Origin: Luteimonas panaciterrae
GTDB taxonomy: Bacteria; Pseudomonadota; Gammaproteobacteria; Xanthomonadales; Xanthomonadaceae
Direction: 5' to 3'
DNA length: 64,000 nt
Assembly (NCBI RefSeq): GCF_020511115.1
Contig: NZ_JAJAVH010000015.1
Coordinates: 1 to 64,000 of the forward strand
Positions 9,518 through 18,913 of this stretch are shown piece after piece. The first letter of the stretch is position 1. Each line of letters begins with the position of its first letter. The position numbers were made by a program, and so were the translations under genes. The notes beneath the pieces were generated by a model. That model did not search any database and had not been told where the DNA came from. It saw only the letters and a list, made by a program, of their open reading frames with translations.

Positions 9518-10110
9518 GCTTGCGGGGCCTCGGCGGACCCCAATCGGGTACGTAGCTTGTCCATCGCGTAGCGCAATCGCGATTTGACGGTTTCACGGCC
9601 GACGCCGGTGATGGCGCCGATTTCCTCCAAGGTCAGTTCCTGTTCGAGGCGCAGCAGGATCACTTCGCGTTGTTCGTCCGGCAGTTCGTCCAGCGCCAGC
9701 TGCACCAGGCGTCGCTGCTCGAATTCCGACAGGCTACGCTCCGGCGTGTCGGGATCGGGTATGCGTGCGGCGCGTTCGTCGGCGTTTTCCGGTGCGGGCG
9801 GGCGATGCTTGAGCGCACGCCAGTGGTCGCCGAGGCGGTTGTGGGCGATCCGGTACAGCCAGCTCGAGAACGAGCCATCCGGCTTCCAATCCAGACGCGC
9901 GGCGATCACGCGCTGCCAGATGTCCTGGAAGAACTCGTCGGCGAGCGCGCCGTCGCGCAGTTGCCGCAGCAAAAAGCGATGCAGGCGCAGGCGGTGGCGG
10001 CCGTAGAGCTGCTCGAACGCCGGCACGTCGCCTCCGGCATAGGCCGCCATCAGCGATTCGTCGCTGGGATCATCATTGACTGCGGCGCTGGCGGCGGCGA
10101 CATCGTCCAT
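9514..10110 (-). CDS. RNA polymerase sigma factor, ECF-like
   Basis: A 198-residue sigma-70 family member with only regions 2 and 4. Region 2 runs from about residue 25 to 90 (FEQLYGRHRLRLHRFLLRQL ... SFSSWLYRIAHNRLGDHWR). Region 4 lies at about 135-190 (LDELPDEQREVILLRLEQEL, then a helix-turn-helix LEEIGAITGVGRETVKSRLR). It would direct polymerase to a small regulon, released when the coupled membrane anti-sigma protein senses its signal. The Met at 10110 was preferred because residues upstream are not sigma-like. Two large hairpins sit directly upstream of this start. Confidence 0.9.
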   Translation of the reverse strand: MDDVAAASAAVNDDPSDESLMAAYAGGDVPAFEQLYGRHRLRLHRFLLRQLRDGALADEFFQDIWQRVIAARLDWKPDGSFSSWLYRIAHNRLGDHWRALKHRPPAPENADERAARIPDPDTPERSLSEFEQRRLVQLALDELPDEQREVILLRLEQELTLEEIGAITGVGRETVKSRLRYAMDKLRTRLGSAEAPQA

Positions 10111-10146
10111 GCGCGGCAGGGTAAGCGTTGCGGCGCCAGAGGTGAA

Positions 10147-10214
10147 GCCCGCGTTACGAGCGGGCGCCGCCCCGCATTTCCCGCCGGCGCGCGCCGTGAG
10201 GGGAAATGCGGGGC
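10147..10214. other. Tandem stem-loops between vWA lipoprotein gene and sigma-factor gene
   Basis: Two perfect inverted repeats occur in the 163-base gap. The first has 6-bp arms GCCCGC/GCGGGC (10147-10165). The second has 14-bp arms (10169-10182 with 10201-10214, left arm GCCCCGCATTTCCC) and an 18-base loop that itself contains a CGGCGCGCGCCG palindrome. No U-run follows on either strand, so they are not ordinary terminators; an RNA stability or expression-ratio element between the vWA and sigma messages is possible. Confidence 0.7.
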
Positions 10215-10273
10215 TGTCGAGCCGGGCCAGGGACAACATCGGTCTATCCGCGACATGCGAGGCGCGAGGCCAC

Positions 10274-12007
10274 TCAGTCGGCGATCATGCCGATCTTCGG
10301 CGTATCGCCGGCGGTCAGCGCACGCGCTTGCCCGACCAGTTCGACGAATTCGGCGCGCTGATGCCAGCGATCCTCGCCTAGCGCGCCACGCGCCGTGCGT
10401 GTGATGTCATCCCACGTCCAATTGCCGAGATGCGTGCCGCCGCGCAGCGCATCGGCATAGGCGGCGACGGCGCTGGCGAAGCGCAGGGTGTCGCTCGGCG
10501 TGGCGCGCAGATCGCGGCGCAGGATGGGCGTGGCGATGAGCCGGCTCTTCTCCTCACCGGGGCGCTTGTAGCGCAGACGCAGTTCGGCGAGCTCGTCCGT
10601 CTTGGCGCCGGTGGCCGGCTTCGCTTCGTTGCCGTAGCGCAGCGCCGGCAATTGTTCGGCCCCCGAACCCGCAGGCGTGATCTCGTACAACGCGGTCACT
10701 TCGTGCCCGGCGCCGATGTCGCCGGCGTCGACCTTGTCGTTGCTGAAATCCTCACGGCGCAGCACGCGGTTCTCGTAGCCGATCAGACGATATTCGGCGA
10801 CCTGCGCGGGATTGAACTCGATCTGGATCTTCACGTCCTTCGCGATCGTGAGCAGCGTCGCGCCCATCTGTTCCACCAGCACCTTGCGCGCTTCCTGCAG
10901 CGTGTCGATGTAGGCGTGATTGCCGTCGCCGACATCGGCGAGCTTTTCCGCCAGCGCATCGTTGTAGTTGCCCTGGCCGAAACCGAGCGTGGTCAGCGCG
11001 ATGCCGGACTTGCGCTGATCGGCGACCAGCGTTTCCAGCGCGCCCGGATCGGTGACGCCGACGTTGAAATCGCCGTCGGTGGCGAGGATCACGCGATTGA
11101 CGCCGTTCGCGACGAAGCCTTGCTTCGCCATCGCGTAGGCGAGTTGGATGCCGTCGCCGCCGTTGGTGCTGCCACCGGCTTCGAGACGATCGAGCGCGGC
11201 GAGAATTTCGCCCTGCTTGTCGCCCGAGGTGGGTGGCAGCACCAGTCCGGCGGAACCTGCGTAGACCACGATCGACACGTGATCCTGCGGCCGCAGCTGT
11301 CGCGCCAGTTGCGTGAACGCCTGTTTCAGCAGCGGCAGCTTGTCCGGCGTGTCCATCGAACCGGAGGTGTCGATCAGGAACACCAGGTTGGACGGCGGCA
11401 GCGTCGCTTTCGGCACGTCGTAACCCTTGATGCCGACCATCAGCAGCTGGCGCTTGCCATTCCACGGCGCCGGACTGAGCTCGGTGGTGACGCGGAACGG
11501 CGTCTCGCGCGTGGACGGCGCGGGATGGCCGTAGCTGAAGTAGTTGATCATCTCCTCCGCGCGCACCGCATCGGCCGGCGGACGCGTGCCTTGCTTCAGC
11601 ATGCGGCGCACGTTGCTGTAGCTGCCGGTGTCGACGTCGATCGAGAACGTGGAGACGGGCTGCTCGCTCGCGCGATGCACGGGGTTGTCCTCGTGCTCGG
11701 CGTATTTCTCGGTGTTGCTCGGCTGCCAGTAACCCTGCGGCGGAGGCGGTGCGGCGGGAGCGCGCGCATACGCCAGAGCGCCGACGTTGGCCTTGGCCCG
11801 CGGCTGCATTTGGGGGGTGACGGCGATGGCATCCAGAGATGCGGCGGCTTCCGCTTTCGGCGGCTCGGAAGCGGGCGTGGTGGACGTAGGGACGACCTGA
11901 CGCGTCTCTTCGTTGCCAGCGACCGATTCCTTGACGGTTTCGGTGGTCGTGCAGGCGGAGAGCGCGATGGCGCAGAGCAATGCGGAGGCGAGCGTGCGGC
12001 GTTGCAT
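10274..12007 (-). CDS. vWA-domain lipoprotein (YfbK-like)
   Basis: A 577-residue exported protein. The signal peptide ends in the lipobox LSAC (residues about 13-16 of the mature-site region), so it should be lipidated. A Pro/Ala-rich linker is followed by an N-terminal YfbK-type region (PVSTFSIDVDTGSYSNVRRM) and a von Willebrand A domain with the metal-ion site DTSGSMD. The C-terminal part matches the family's DUF3520-like region. Such proteins often accompany ECF sigma/anti-sigma pairs in Xanthomonadaceae; the exact job is unknown. The start at 12007 places the signal peptide correctly. Confidence 0.85.
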   Translation of the reverse strand: MQRRTLASALLCAIALSACTTTETVKESVAGNEETRQVVPTSTTPASEPPKAEAAASLDAIAVTPQMQPRAKANVGALAYARAPAAPPPPQGYWQPSNTEKYAEHEDNPVHRASEQPVSTFSIDVDTGSYSNVRRMLKQGTRPPADAVRAEEMINYFSYGHPAPSTRETPFRVTTELSPAPWNGKRQLLMVGIKGYDVPKATLPPSNLVFLIDTSGSMDTPDKLPLLKQAFTQLARQLRPQDHVSIVVYAGSAGLVLPPTSGDKQGEILAALDRLEAGGSTNGGDGIQLAYAMAKQGFVANGVNRVILATDGDFNVGVTDPGALETLVADQRKSGIALTTLGFGQGNYNDALAEKLADVGDGNHAYIDTLQEARKVLVEQMGATLLTIAKDVKIQIEFNPAQVAEYRLIGYENRVLRREDFSNDKVDAGDIGAGHEVTALYEITPAGSGAEQLPALRYGNEAKPATGAKTDELAELRLRYKRPGEEKSRLIATPILRRDLRATPSDTLRFASAVAAYADALRGGTHLGNWTWDDITRTARGALGEDRWHQRAEFVELVGQARALTAGDTPKIGMIAD

Positions 12008-12078
12008 GGGAATCTCCCGGAGTGGACGGGAGGGTGAACGCACGAGGCCGCGAAACGGGGTTGAGCCGGAACCGCGAA

Positions 12079-12104
12079 CCCGCGGCGGATCGATCCGCCG
12101 CGGG
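12079..12104. terminator. Perfect 26-bp palindrome downstream of the TonB receptor gene
   Basis: The 26 bases form one uninterrupted palindrome (left half CCCGCGGCGGATC). It lies 33 bases past the receptor stop on the minus strand and before the vWA start. It would fold into a long GC-rich hairpin without a U-tract, so it is a 3'-end or processing signal only by position. Confidence 0.5.
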
Positions 12105-12136
12105 CCTGACGCGATCAGTGGATCAGAGCCGGCAGA

Positions 12137-14635
12137 TCAGAACCGGAAGTCGAGCTTGGCGTAGTAGTAGCCGCCATTCGTGCCGAAGGGCAGCGTTTCC
12201 CAGCCGTACTTGAAGCCGAGCTGGGGGAACGGAGCCCCCTTCACCGGATCCCACTTGTCGGGGTAGGCATCGAAGACGTTGTTGGCGCCGATGGTCAGCT
12301 TGAGGCTGTCATTGAAGCGGTAGCCGATCGCGATGTCACCGAGCCATTCGCCGCCCCAGGTTTGCTTGATGCCGGGCGTGAAGCCTTCGCCGGAGACGCT
12401 GCCGAAATAGTTGGCGCGCGCCAGGAAGCTCCAGTCACCGACGGTGTAGACGCCTTGCAGCACATGATGCGCACGCGGCTGGCCTTGCTCGATCAGCGTG
12501 ACCTGGGTGTCGTCGAAGAGCTTGTCCGGCGGCAGGATCGCCGACTGCGACTTGCGCTTGGTGACTTCGGTCTTGTTCCAGTGCAGCAGTGCGGTCAGGT
12601 CGAGGCGCGAACCCTCGCCGAATTCCATGCTGTGCTCGCCGACGATGTCGATGCCTTGGGTCTTGGTGTCGATCGCGTTGGTGAAAAACAGCACCTGGCC
12701 GACGCCGAGCGGATTGAGGATGTTGGCGATCGGGCAGTTCGGATCGCCAGGGCCGACGCAACCCGACTCCGGCACGATGTTGCTGGAGAAGATGATGCGA
12801 TCGTCGATGTCGATGCGGAACACGTCGACGGTGAACGTGGTGTTCTCGTTGGGCTTGAAGACCACGCCCAGCGTGCCGCTGACGGATTCCTCTTCCTTCA
12901 GCGGCTGGATGCCGAAGGCACGCGTCACGTCGCTGTCCTGACGTGCGGTGAGGGTATCCACCAATACGCCGCTTGGATCGAGGTTGGTCGAGCGCTGGCT
13001 GTAGAACAGCTGCTGTACGCCCGGCGCGCGAAAACCGGTCGCGAGGGTGCCGCGGATCGCGAACTTCTCGGTGGCGTCGAAGCGTAGTGACAGCTTGCCG
13101 GTGGTGGTGTTGCCGAAATCCGAGTAATCCTCGAAGCGGACGGCCGCGCCGATCAGGAAACGTTTGGTCAAGCGCGTTTCGGCATCGAGATAGACGGCGT
13201 AGTTGTGGCGTCCATCATCGACGGCTTCGGTCGGCGAGAAGCCCGGAAAGCCCTGCATACCGGGCTGCGCCGTTTCGCCGGCCTGCCCGAGAATCGGGAT
13301 GCTGCGATCGTTGGTGCGCCCATAGGTGTAGGAGACGGGATCGCCGGGCGTGATCTTGTAATCGTCCTTGCGATATTCGACGCCGGTGGCCAGATACAGC
13401 GGTTCTTCGCCGATGCCCCAGTTGATCGGGCCGCGGAAATCGAGGTTGAAAGTGGTCTGATCGGCCTGCAGCGTGCCGGTGTCGGCGCTGGTGGGGGATT
13501 CCGCATAAATGCCGCCGCCGGGCTTGGGCTCGTACCACCAGCTGACGTTGACCGAGTTCGATTCGACGAATCCGAACTTGTTGCGTCCCTTGTTCACCGA
13601 CACGTCCCAGTTCCAGCTTTCGCCCAGCGGCGCGCGATAGCCCAGCGCCAGCGAGGTGTCCTCGACCGTGGTGAGGATGTTGGGCAGGAAGCCGTCGGGA
13701 TAGAGCTCGGGCACGGTGCGGTTGTCGCCGGCGCTGCGGAAGAAGCCGGAGGAATCGCCCTTGCGCTTGGAGTAGCCACCGAACCAGTACAGCTCGCCCT
13801 TGCCGATCGGCAGGCCGCCGTTCAACCACAGGTAGGCGTCCTTGGCGTCGGCGTCGCCCAGGCGCTGCGTCACGCGCGGAGGATTGACGCGCAGGGTGTC
13901 GGGGCCGGCGCGGTTGGTCTCGCCGCGGTCGCGGTATTCGAAGGTGAAATTGAGGAATCCGTCGTCGGCGAGCGCGAAGCCGGTGTTGATGCCGCCATGG
14001 ATCACCTCGCCGTCGCCTTTGTAGGTCTGGCCGATTTCCAGCGAGCCGGAGGTGTCGGTGCTGCGCTTGAGCACGATGTTGATCACGCCGGAAATCGCGT
14101 CGGAACCATATTGCGCCGCGGCGCCGTCTCGCAGCACTTCCACGCGCTCGATCGCCGTGATCGGGATCGCGTTGATGTCGGTACCGGCCGAACCGCGGCC
14201 GATCGTCTGCTGCACGTTGACCAGCGCCTGCTGATGGCGGCGCTTGCCGTTCACCAGCACCAGCACCTGATCGGGACCGAGCGCGCGCAGCGTGGCAGGG
14301 CGAAGGATGTCGGTGCCGTCGCTGACGAAGGTGCGGGAGAAGTTGAAGCTCGGCTCCAGCATCTGCAACGCCTGGCCGACTTCCTGCACGCCGGCCGCCT
14401 GCAACTGCTCGCGGCTGATCACGTCCACCGGCGCCGGCGCTTCCGCGGCGGTGCGGTTGCGCGCGCGCGAACCGACCACTTCGACCGTGTCGAGTTGCGT
14501 GGTCTTGGTTTCGGCGGATTGATCGGCCGGTTCTTGCGCGCGCGCGGCGGCAGGCAATGCGGCAAGCAAGGCAAGACTGAGTGCGCTCAACGGCATGAGC
14601 GCGCGTGCAGTCGTAGCATGGCGTTTGAAGGTCAT
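12137..14635 (-). CDS. TonB-dependent outer-membrane receptor
   Basis: An 832-residue outer-membrane transporter. A signal peptide ends near AAARAQ, then a TonB-box-like TTQLDTVEVVGSR, a plug domain (residues about 50-170 with VLVLVNGKRRHQQ and VEVLRDGAAAQYGSDAISGV) and a 22-strand type beta barrel ending in the C-terminal aromatic residue (KLDFRF). It would import a large substrate using TonB energy; the SGVINIVLKRS motif and long barrel suit the broad xanthomonad family of carbohydrate/peptide/siderophore receptors. The start at 14635 is set by GGGAG six bases upstream and by the signal peptide. Confidence 0.9.
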   Translation of the reverse strand: MTFKRHATTARALMPLSALSLALLAALPAAARAQEPADQSAETKTTQLDTVEVVGSRARNRTAAEAPAPVDVISREQLQAAGVQEVGQALQMLEPSFNFSRTFVSDGTDILRPATLRALGPDQVLVLVNGKRRHQQALVNVQQTIGRGSAGTDINAIPITAIERVEVLRDGAAAQYGSDAISGVINIVLKRSTDTSGSLEIGQTYKGDGEVIHGGINTGFALADDGFLNFTFEYRDRGETNRAGPDTLRVNPPRVTQRLGDADAKDAYLWLNGGLPIGKGELYWFGGYSKRKGDSSGFFRSAGDNRTVPELYPDGFLPNILTTVEDTSLALGYRAPLGESWNWDVSVNKGRNKFGFVESNSVNVSWWYEPKPGGGIYAESPTSADTGTLQADQTTFNLDFRGPINWGIGEEPLYLATGVEYRKDDYKITPGDPVSYTYGRTNDRSIPILGQAGETAQPGMQGFPGFSPTEAVDDGRHNYAVYLDAETRLTKRFLIGAAVRFEDYSDFGNTTTGKLSLRFDATEKFAIRGTLATGFRAPGVQQLFYSQRSTNLDPSGVLVDTLTARQDSDVTRAFGIQPLKEEESVSGTLGVVFKPNENTTFTVDVFRIDIDDRIIFSSNIVPESGCVGPGDPNCPIANILNPLGVGQVLFFTNAIDTKTQGIDIVGEHSMEFGEGSRLDLTALLHWNKTEVTKRKSQSAILPPDKLFDDTQVTLIEQGQPRAHHVLQGVYTVGDWSFLARANYFGSVSGEGFTPGIKQTWGGEWLGDIAIGYRFNDSLKLTIGANNVFDAYPDKWDPVKGAPFPQLGFKYGWETLPFGTNGGYYYAKLDFRF

Positions 14636-15005
14636 ATCGGCTCCCGGTGGCGACGCGCGCAATCGCTGGCGCCCGGATGAGCGCTCTCCCCGCGATTACG
14701 ACGTTGTTATATCTGGATCCCCCGGGCCGGCTTGTAGCATCAGCACGCCGGATTGTGAAGCTTCCATGACGCGTGTGCATTCGCAGCAACGTGCGAAATG
14801 CCGATTACAGAGCGCAGGTTTTGAAATGAAAACGGGCACGAAGATGCGGACAGCGCGTGCGATGAAGTGCACGGACGTCAAAACATTGCCGGATGTCTCG
14901 TTCCGCACGCGACGCCTTGCGGCGTCGTGTGACGAAGAGTGTCGATTGGATCGTTTTGTCGCGTGAAGGAAATGTGTAGGCGAGCCGTGCCGAGTTCGCA
15001 CTGGC
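14636..15005. other. Intergenic region upstream of the TonB receptor gene
   Basis: About 370 bases without a plausible gene. On the minus strand a -10-like TATAAC lies at 14706-14711, with no good -35 element. A 7-bp hairpin CGACGCC/GGCGTCG (14911-14928) could end the aldehyde dehydrogenase message but lacks a U-run. GC content is visibly lower than in the flanking genes, as expected for a control region. Confidence 0.5.
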
Positions 15006-16433
15006 TCAGCTGCGGATCACCAGCAGACGCGGCTCGCTCATGTCTTCGATCGCATAACGCACGCCCTCGCGGCCGACGCCGGAATCCTTCACGCCGCCGT
15101 AGGGCATATTGTCGACGCGGAAGCTGGGCACGTCGCCGACGATCACGCCGCCGACCTCGAGCCCGTCCCAGGCGCGCATCGCATGCGCGATGCGGCCGGT
15201 GAAGACGCCGGCCTGTAGACCAAAGTCGCTATCGTTGACGCGGGCGATGGCGTCCTCGAAATCGTCAAAGGACTCCAGGCTGGCGACCGGGCCAAAGGCT
15301 TCCTTGCGATAGAGGTCGGCATCGCGCGGCACGTTCTCGAGCAGCGCCGCCGGCAGCAGGTTGCCGATGCGTTCGCCGCTGACGAGCACCTTCGCGCCGC
15401 CTTTCTTCGCCGCCTTGATCCAGGATTCGACGCGCTGCGCGGCGGCTTCGTCGACCATCGGCCCGATGAAGGTCTTTTCGTCGCGCGGATCGCCGGATTT
15501 CAATTTGGCGACGGCGGCCTTCAGTTTCTTGCGCAGCCTCTCGTACACGTTGGCGTGAGCGAGGATGCGCTGCACGCTGATGCAACTTTGTCCCGACTGG
15601 TAGTAGGCACCGAACACCAGGCGATCGACCACCGCGTCGAGATCGATGCCCGGATCATCGTCGATGATGCAGGCGGCGTTGCCGCCGAGTTCCAGCGTGA
15701 CCTTCTTCTTGCCGGCGCGCGCCTTCAGGTCCCAGCCGATCAGGCCGCCGGTAAAGCTGAGCAGCTTGATGCGTTCGTCCTCGACCAGCAGGCTGGCATC
15801 CTCGTTGCTGCAGACGAGCACCGAGAACGCGCCGCTCGGCAGATCGGTCTCGGCGAGGATCTCGCCGATGATCAATGCGCCGATCGGCGTCTTCGGCGCG
15901 GGCTTCAGCACGAACGGGCAGCCGGCGGCGATCGCCGGTGCGACCTTGTGCGCGACCAGATTCAACGGGAAATTGAACGGTGTGATGAAGGCGCATGGCC
16001 CGACCGGTACGCGCTTGACCAGGCCGCGATAGCCGCGGGTGCGCGGGGAGATTTCCAGATCGAGGATCTCACCGCCGAGGCGAGTGGCTTCGCCGGCGGC
16101 GATGCGGAAGGTATCGATCAGGCGCGTGACTTCGCCGCGCGCATCCTTGATTGGTTTGCCGGCTTCGATGCACAGGGCAAGCGCGAGTTCCTCGAAGCGC
16201 TCCTGGAAGCGACGCACGCAATGCTCGAGCACGTCGCGACGCGCGTCGTGCGGCATCGCCGCCATCGCCGGCGCGGCCTTGTGCGCCGCCACGATCGCCT
16301 TGCGCACGGTCGCCGCATCGGCGAAGGCGACGCGTGTCGCACGCTTGCCGGAGTATTTGTCGAGGACTTCGAGATCGGTGTTGGCGGCGACCGCCTTGCC
16401 GGCGAGATAGTAGGGGTAGCGTTTCTTCAGCAT
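15006..16433 (-). CDS. NAD(P)-dependent aldehyde dehydrogenase
   Basis: A 475-residue member of the ALDH superfamily. It has the FITPFNFPLNLVAHKVAPA segment, FTGG of the cofactor site, the general-base Glu in TLELGGNAACI, and the catalytic Cys in QSGQSCISVQRI. It would oxidise an aldehyde to the acid in the cytoplasm. The arrangement resembles lactaldehyde or phosphonoacetaldehyde dehydrogenase-like members, but the substrate cannot be assigned. I took the ATG at 16433; the upstream sequence does not look coding. It lies between xseA and the TonB receptor gene on the same strand, with gaps that suggest its own promoter. Confidence 0.85.
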   Translation of the reverse strand: MLKKRYPYYLAGKAVAANTDLEVLDKYSGKRATRVAFADAATVRKAIVAAHKAAPAMAAMPHDARRDVLEHCVRRFQERFEELALALCIEAGKPIKDARGEVTRLIDTFRIAAGEATRLGGEILDLEISPRTRGYRGLVKRVPVGPCAFITPFNFPLNLVAHKVAPAIAAGCPFVLKPAPKTPIGALIIGEILAETDLPSGAFSVLVCSNEDASLLVEDERIKLLSFTGGLIGWDLKARAGKKKVTLELGGNAACIIDDDPGIDLDAVVDRLVFGAYYQSGQSCISVQRILAHANVYERLRKKLKAAVAKLKSGDPRDEKTFIGPMVDEAAAQRVESWIKAAKKGGAKVLVSGERIGNLLPAALLENVPRDADLYRKEAFGPVASLESFDDFEDAIARVNDSDFGLQAGVFTGRIAHAMRAWDGLEVGGVIVGDVPSFRVDNMPYGGVKDSGVGREGVRYAIEDMSEPRLLVIRS

Positions 16434-16536
16434 GGGGGATTCGCTCTGCGTGCCGACGGCGCGACTCGATGCACAGCATCGCGCATGCGGCGTGAAAGAT
16501 CGGTTGCTTGACAGCGATATAGCGCGTTGTTGTGCA

Positions 16537-17880
16537 TCAGATTTCGGATTCCACGCGCACGAGCAGGCGACCATCGCTCAGGCGTGCGTCGAGGCGATCG
16601 CCGGATTGCGCATCGCCGACGACGCGCACCACGCGGCCGTCCTCGTGCTGCAGGATCGCGTAGCCGCGCGCCACGGTCGCCAGCGGGCTGACGGCCTCCA
16701 GCGAGCGCGCCAGGCCGCGCAGACGCAGCGCTTCTCGTTGCAGTTGCCGCGCGATGGCCGCTTGCGGACGCGGCGCGAGCGCGGACAGGCGATCGCGCAG
16801 GATCGCCAGGCGCCGGCGCGGATGCATCGCGCGCAGCACGGCATCGGCATGGCGCAATTTGGCGATGTCGCGATCGACGCGGGTGCGCCAGGCTGCCGAC
16901 AGGCGCCGGATCGCCTCGCGCTGGCGATCGCGCAGCGCCTGCAGGCGTGCCTGCGGGCGCAAGGCGTTCAGCCGCAACGCGGCGCGGTCGGCGCGCTGCA
17001 TCGCCGTGCGCATCCGATGCAGATGCAGGGTTTGCAGACGCTGGTTGAGATTGGTGAGTTGCGAGAGCAGGTCGCGACGATCGGGTGCCAGCAGTTCCGC
17101 GGCGACCGACGGTGTCGGTGCACGCAGGTCGGCGGCGAAATCGGCGAGGGTGAAGTCGGTTTCGTGGCCGACCGCGGACACTACCGGCACCGGCGATGCA
17201 GCAATCGTGCGCGCCAGCGTTTCATCGTTGAAGGCCCACAGATCCTCCAGCGATCCACCGCCGCGCGCGAGCAGCAGCGCGTCGTAGCGGTTTGATGCCG
17301 CCGCGCGTTTCAGCATCGAAGTGATTTGCGCCGCCGCCGTCTCGCCTTGCACCGGCACTGGCAACACGTCCACGTCCAGCAGGGGGAAACGCCGCGCCAG
17401 CACGCTCAGCACGTCGCGCACGGCGGCGCCGCTGGGCGAGGTGAGCACACCGAGCCGGCGCACGTAGGCGGGCAGGGGACGTTTGCGTTCGGTGTCGAAC
17501 AGCCCTTCGGCCTGCAGCTTTGCGCGCAGTTCCTCGAACGCGCGGCGCAGCGCGCCTTCGCCGGCTTCCTCGAGCGAATCGAGGATCAACTGATAGTCGC
17601 CGCGCGCTTCGTAGAGAGTGAGCCGCCCGCGTGCGAGCACGCGCAGGCCCTCGCGCGGCTGGAATCGCAGCCACTGGCTCTTGGGCTTGAACAGGGCGCA
17701 GCGCACCTGGGCGCGTGCGTCCTTGAGCGTGAAATAGAGATGGCCCGAGGCCGGCCGTGACAGATTTCCGAGTTCGCCTTCCACCAGCACGAGCGGGAAG
17801 GCGTCCTCCAGCAGATTGCGCGCCAGCGTGTTGAGCTGGCTGGGCGTGAGGACGTTGTCGCGGTCGGGAGGCGGCATCAC
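16537..17880 (-). CDS. xseA: Exodeoxyribonuclease VII large subunit
   Basis: A 447-residue XseA. It begins with an OB-fold DNA-binding domain ([21 protein letters not shown]), continues with the catalytic domain ([63 protein letters not shown]), then a long coiled-coil region and a C-terminal segment ending in [14 protein letters not shown]. With XseB it degrades single-stranded DNA in both directions. xseB is not in this window. The end overlaps no neighbour; the aldehyde dehydrogenase starts about 100 bases further. Confidence 0.95.
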   Translation of the reverse strand: MMPPPDRDNVLTPSQLNTLARNLLEDAFPLVLVEGELGNLSRPASGHLYFTLKDARAQVRCALFKPKSQWLRFQPREGLRVLARGRLTLYEARGDYQLILDSLEEAGEGALRRAFEELRAKLQAEGLFDTERKRPLPAYVRRLGVLTSPSGAAVRDVLSVLARRFPLLDVDVLPVPVQGETAAAQITSMLKRAAASNRYDALLLARGGGSLEDLWAFNDETLARTIAASPVPVVSAVGHETDFTLADFAADLRAPTPSVAAELLAPDRRDLLSQLTNLNQRLQTLHLHRMRTAMQRADRAALRLNALRPQARLQALRDRQREAIRRLSAAWRTRVDRDIAKLRHADAVLRAMHPRRRLAILRDRLSALAPRPQAAIARQLQREALRLRGLARSLEAVSPLATVARGYAILQHEDGRVVRVVGDAQSGDRLDARLSDGRLLVRVESEI

Positions 17881-17930
17881 GACAGCCTAGACCACGTGGG
17901 CGCCGGCGTCATGTTTCAGGGGCGCATGTG

Positions 17931-18221
17931 TCAAGAGACGGCGGACCAGGCGATGGTCAGGGTTTCGCCGCGCGCCATGCGGTTCAGGTGTTCGGCGACG
18001 ACGTCCTGCAGCCGCGTGACGTAAGCGGCATCCGCAGTTTCGATGGCGGCCTCCAGCGTCTCGTCCGTGGCGTTCAGGCGCACGCGGGTCTGTGCGTCGA
18101 AGGCGATGTCGCCGTGGCCTTCGCTGGATTCCACCGGAAACTTATGGCTCCAGTGGGCGCACAGGCGCTTGATGAGGCGGGCGCCGTCGGTGGTGGGAAT
18201 GGTGGCGGAAGTCGTGGCCAT
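17931..18221 (-). CDS. DUF2218-type small protein
   Basis: A 96-residue cytoplasmic protein beginning MATTSATIPTTDGARLIKRL and containing CAHWSHKFPVE and DAAYVTRLQDVVAEHLNRMA, which match the DUF2218 family as I know it. Function is not established. It sits 50 bases upstream of xseA on the same strand and could share its transcript. Confidence 0.75.
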   Translation of the reverse strand: MATTSATIPTTDGARLIKRLCAHWSHKFPVESSEGHGDIAFDAQTRVRLNATDETLEAAIETADAAYVTRLQDVVAEHLNRMARGETLTIAWSAVS

Positions 18222-18367
18222 GCGCGGCTCTGGGGGAGGTCGAACTTCAGGATCTGGGCATGGTCGAGGATTGCAAGGCGGCCGGTGCGCCGAGGTCGCG
18301 GGAAGCTGCGTTGCAGGCGTGAGGCCGTGATCCGGGTCTCAGGCCCGCGTTGGGCGCGCTGCGGCGC

Positions 18368-18396
18368 GCACTTGTACAGCATGCACTTGTACAGCA
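18368..18396. repeat. 15-bp tandem duplication with TGTACA cores
   Basis: The 14-mer GCACTTGTACAGCA occurs twice with a 15-base period (18368-18381 and 18383-18396). Each copy holds the self-complementary TGTACA. It lies in the divergent gap between the DUF2218 and DUF4180 genes, so a paired operator is possible. Confidence 0.75.
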
Positions 18397-18454
18397 CGCG
18401 CGGGGCATGATGGCGGGTAAAATGCCGTTTGACGGCATCCGAGCCGTGAGCCCC

Positions 18455-18829
18455 ATGTCCGATACCGAGTCCGCCCCCGATCAGATCCTCGCCGCGAGCG
18501 ATCATGCGATCTTCATCCGATCGTCCGGAGACGTCTCCGGTGCGCTGGGCGCCTGCTTCGGCGCGCGCGGACTGATCCTGACCGAGGATGCGTTGTCGAA
18601 GGAGTTCTTCGAGCTCGGGACCGGCCTGGCCGGCGAACTGTTCCAGAAGTTCGTCAACTACCGGATTCCCCTCGCGATCGTGATCGAGGATTTCTCGGCG
18701 CACGGAGTTCGCTTCTCGGAGCTCGCCCGCGAGCACGCGACGCATGGCGCGGTTCGCTTCGTCCATTCGACCGGAGAGGCGAGGGCGTGGCTGGAATCCC
18801 TGCCGCGGCATGAGATGCTGTTCTCGTGA
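18455..18829 (+). CDS. DUF4180-type protein
   Basis: A 124-residue protein. The middle (EDALSKEFFELGTGLAGELF, QKFVNYRIPLAIVIEDFS, RFVHSTGEARAWLESL) matches the DUF4180 family, which has no settled function. The ATG at 18455 is chosen because the sequence upstream (including a TGCCGT/ACGGCA hairpin at about 18423-18437) is not conserved in type. It precedes ispG by 84 bases on the same strand. Confidence 0.75.
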   Translation: MSDTESAPDQILAASDHAIFIRSSGDVSGALGACFGARGLILTEDALSKEFFELGTGLAGELFQKFVNYRIPLAIVIEDFSAHGVRFSELAREHATHGAVRFVHSTGEARAWLESLPRHEMLFS

Positions 18830-18866
18830 TCCGCGGCCTTTCACCGAAGCCGGAACCCTCGCACGG

Positions 18867-18894
18867 CGCCATTTGATCGACGCCATTTGATCCA
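18867..18894. repeat. 14-bp tandem duplication before ispG
   Basis: CGCCATTTGATCGA (18867-18880) is followed immediately by CGCCATTTGATCCA. It lies about 20 bases upstream of the ispG start, where a ribosome site or operator would be expected. Confidence 0.7.
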
Positions 18895-18913
18895 GACACC
18901 GATCCAGAGACCC

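Noticed and set aside
12079..12104. Calling the 26-bp palindrome a restriction or recombination site
   Set aside because: Its position after a receptor gene and GC-rich hairpin form suit a transcript 3' structure; no associated gene supports recombination.
18350..18454. Longer start for the DUF4180 protein
   Set aside because: It would include the tandem repeat and a hairpin; the family domain begins after 18455.
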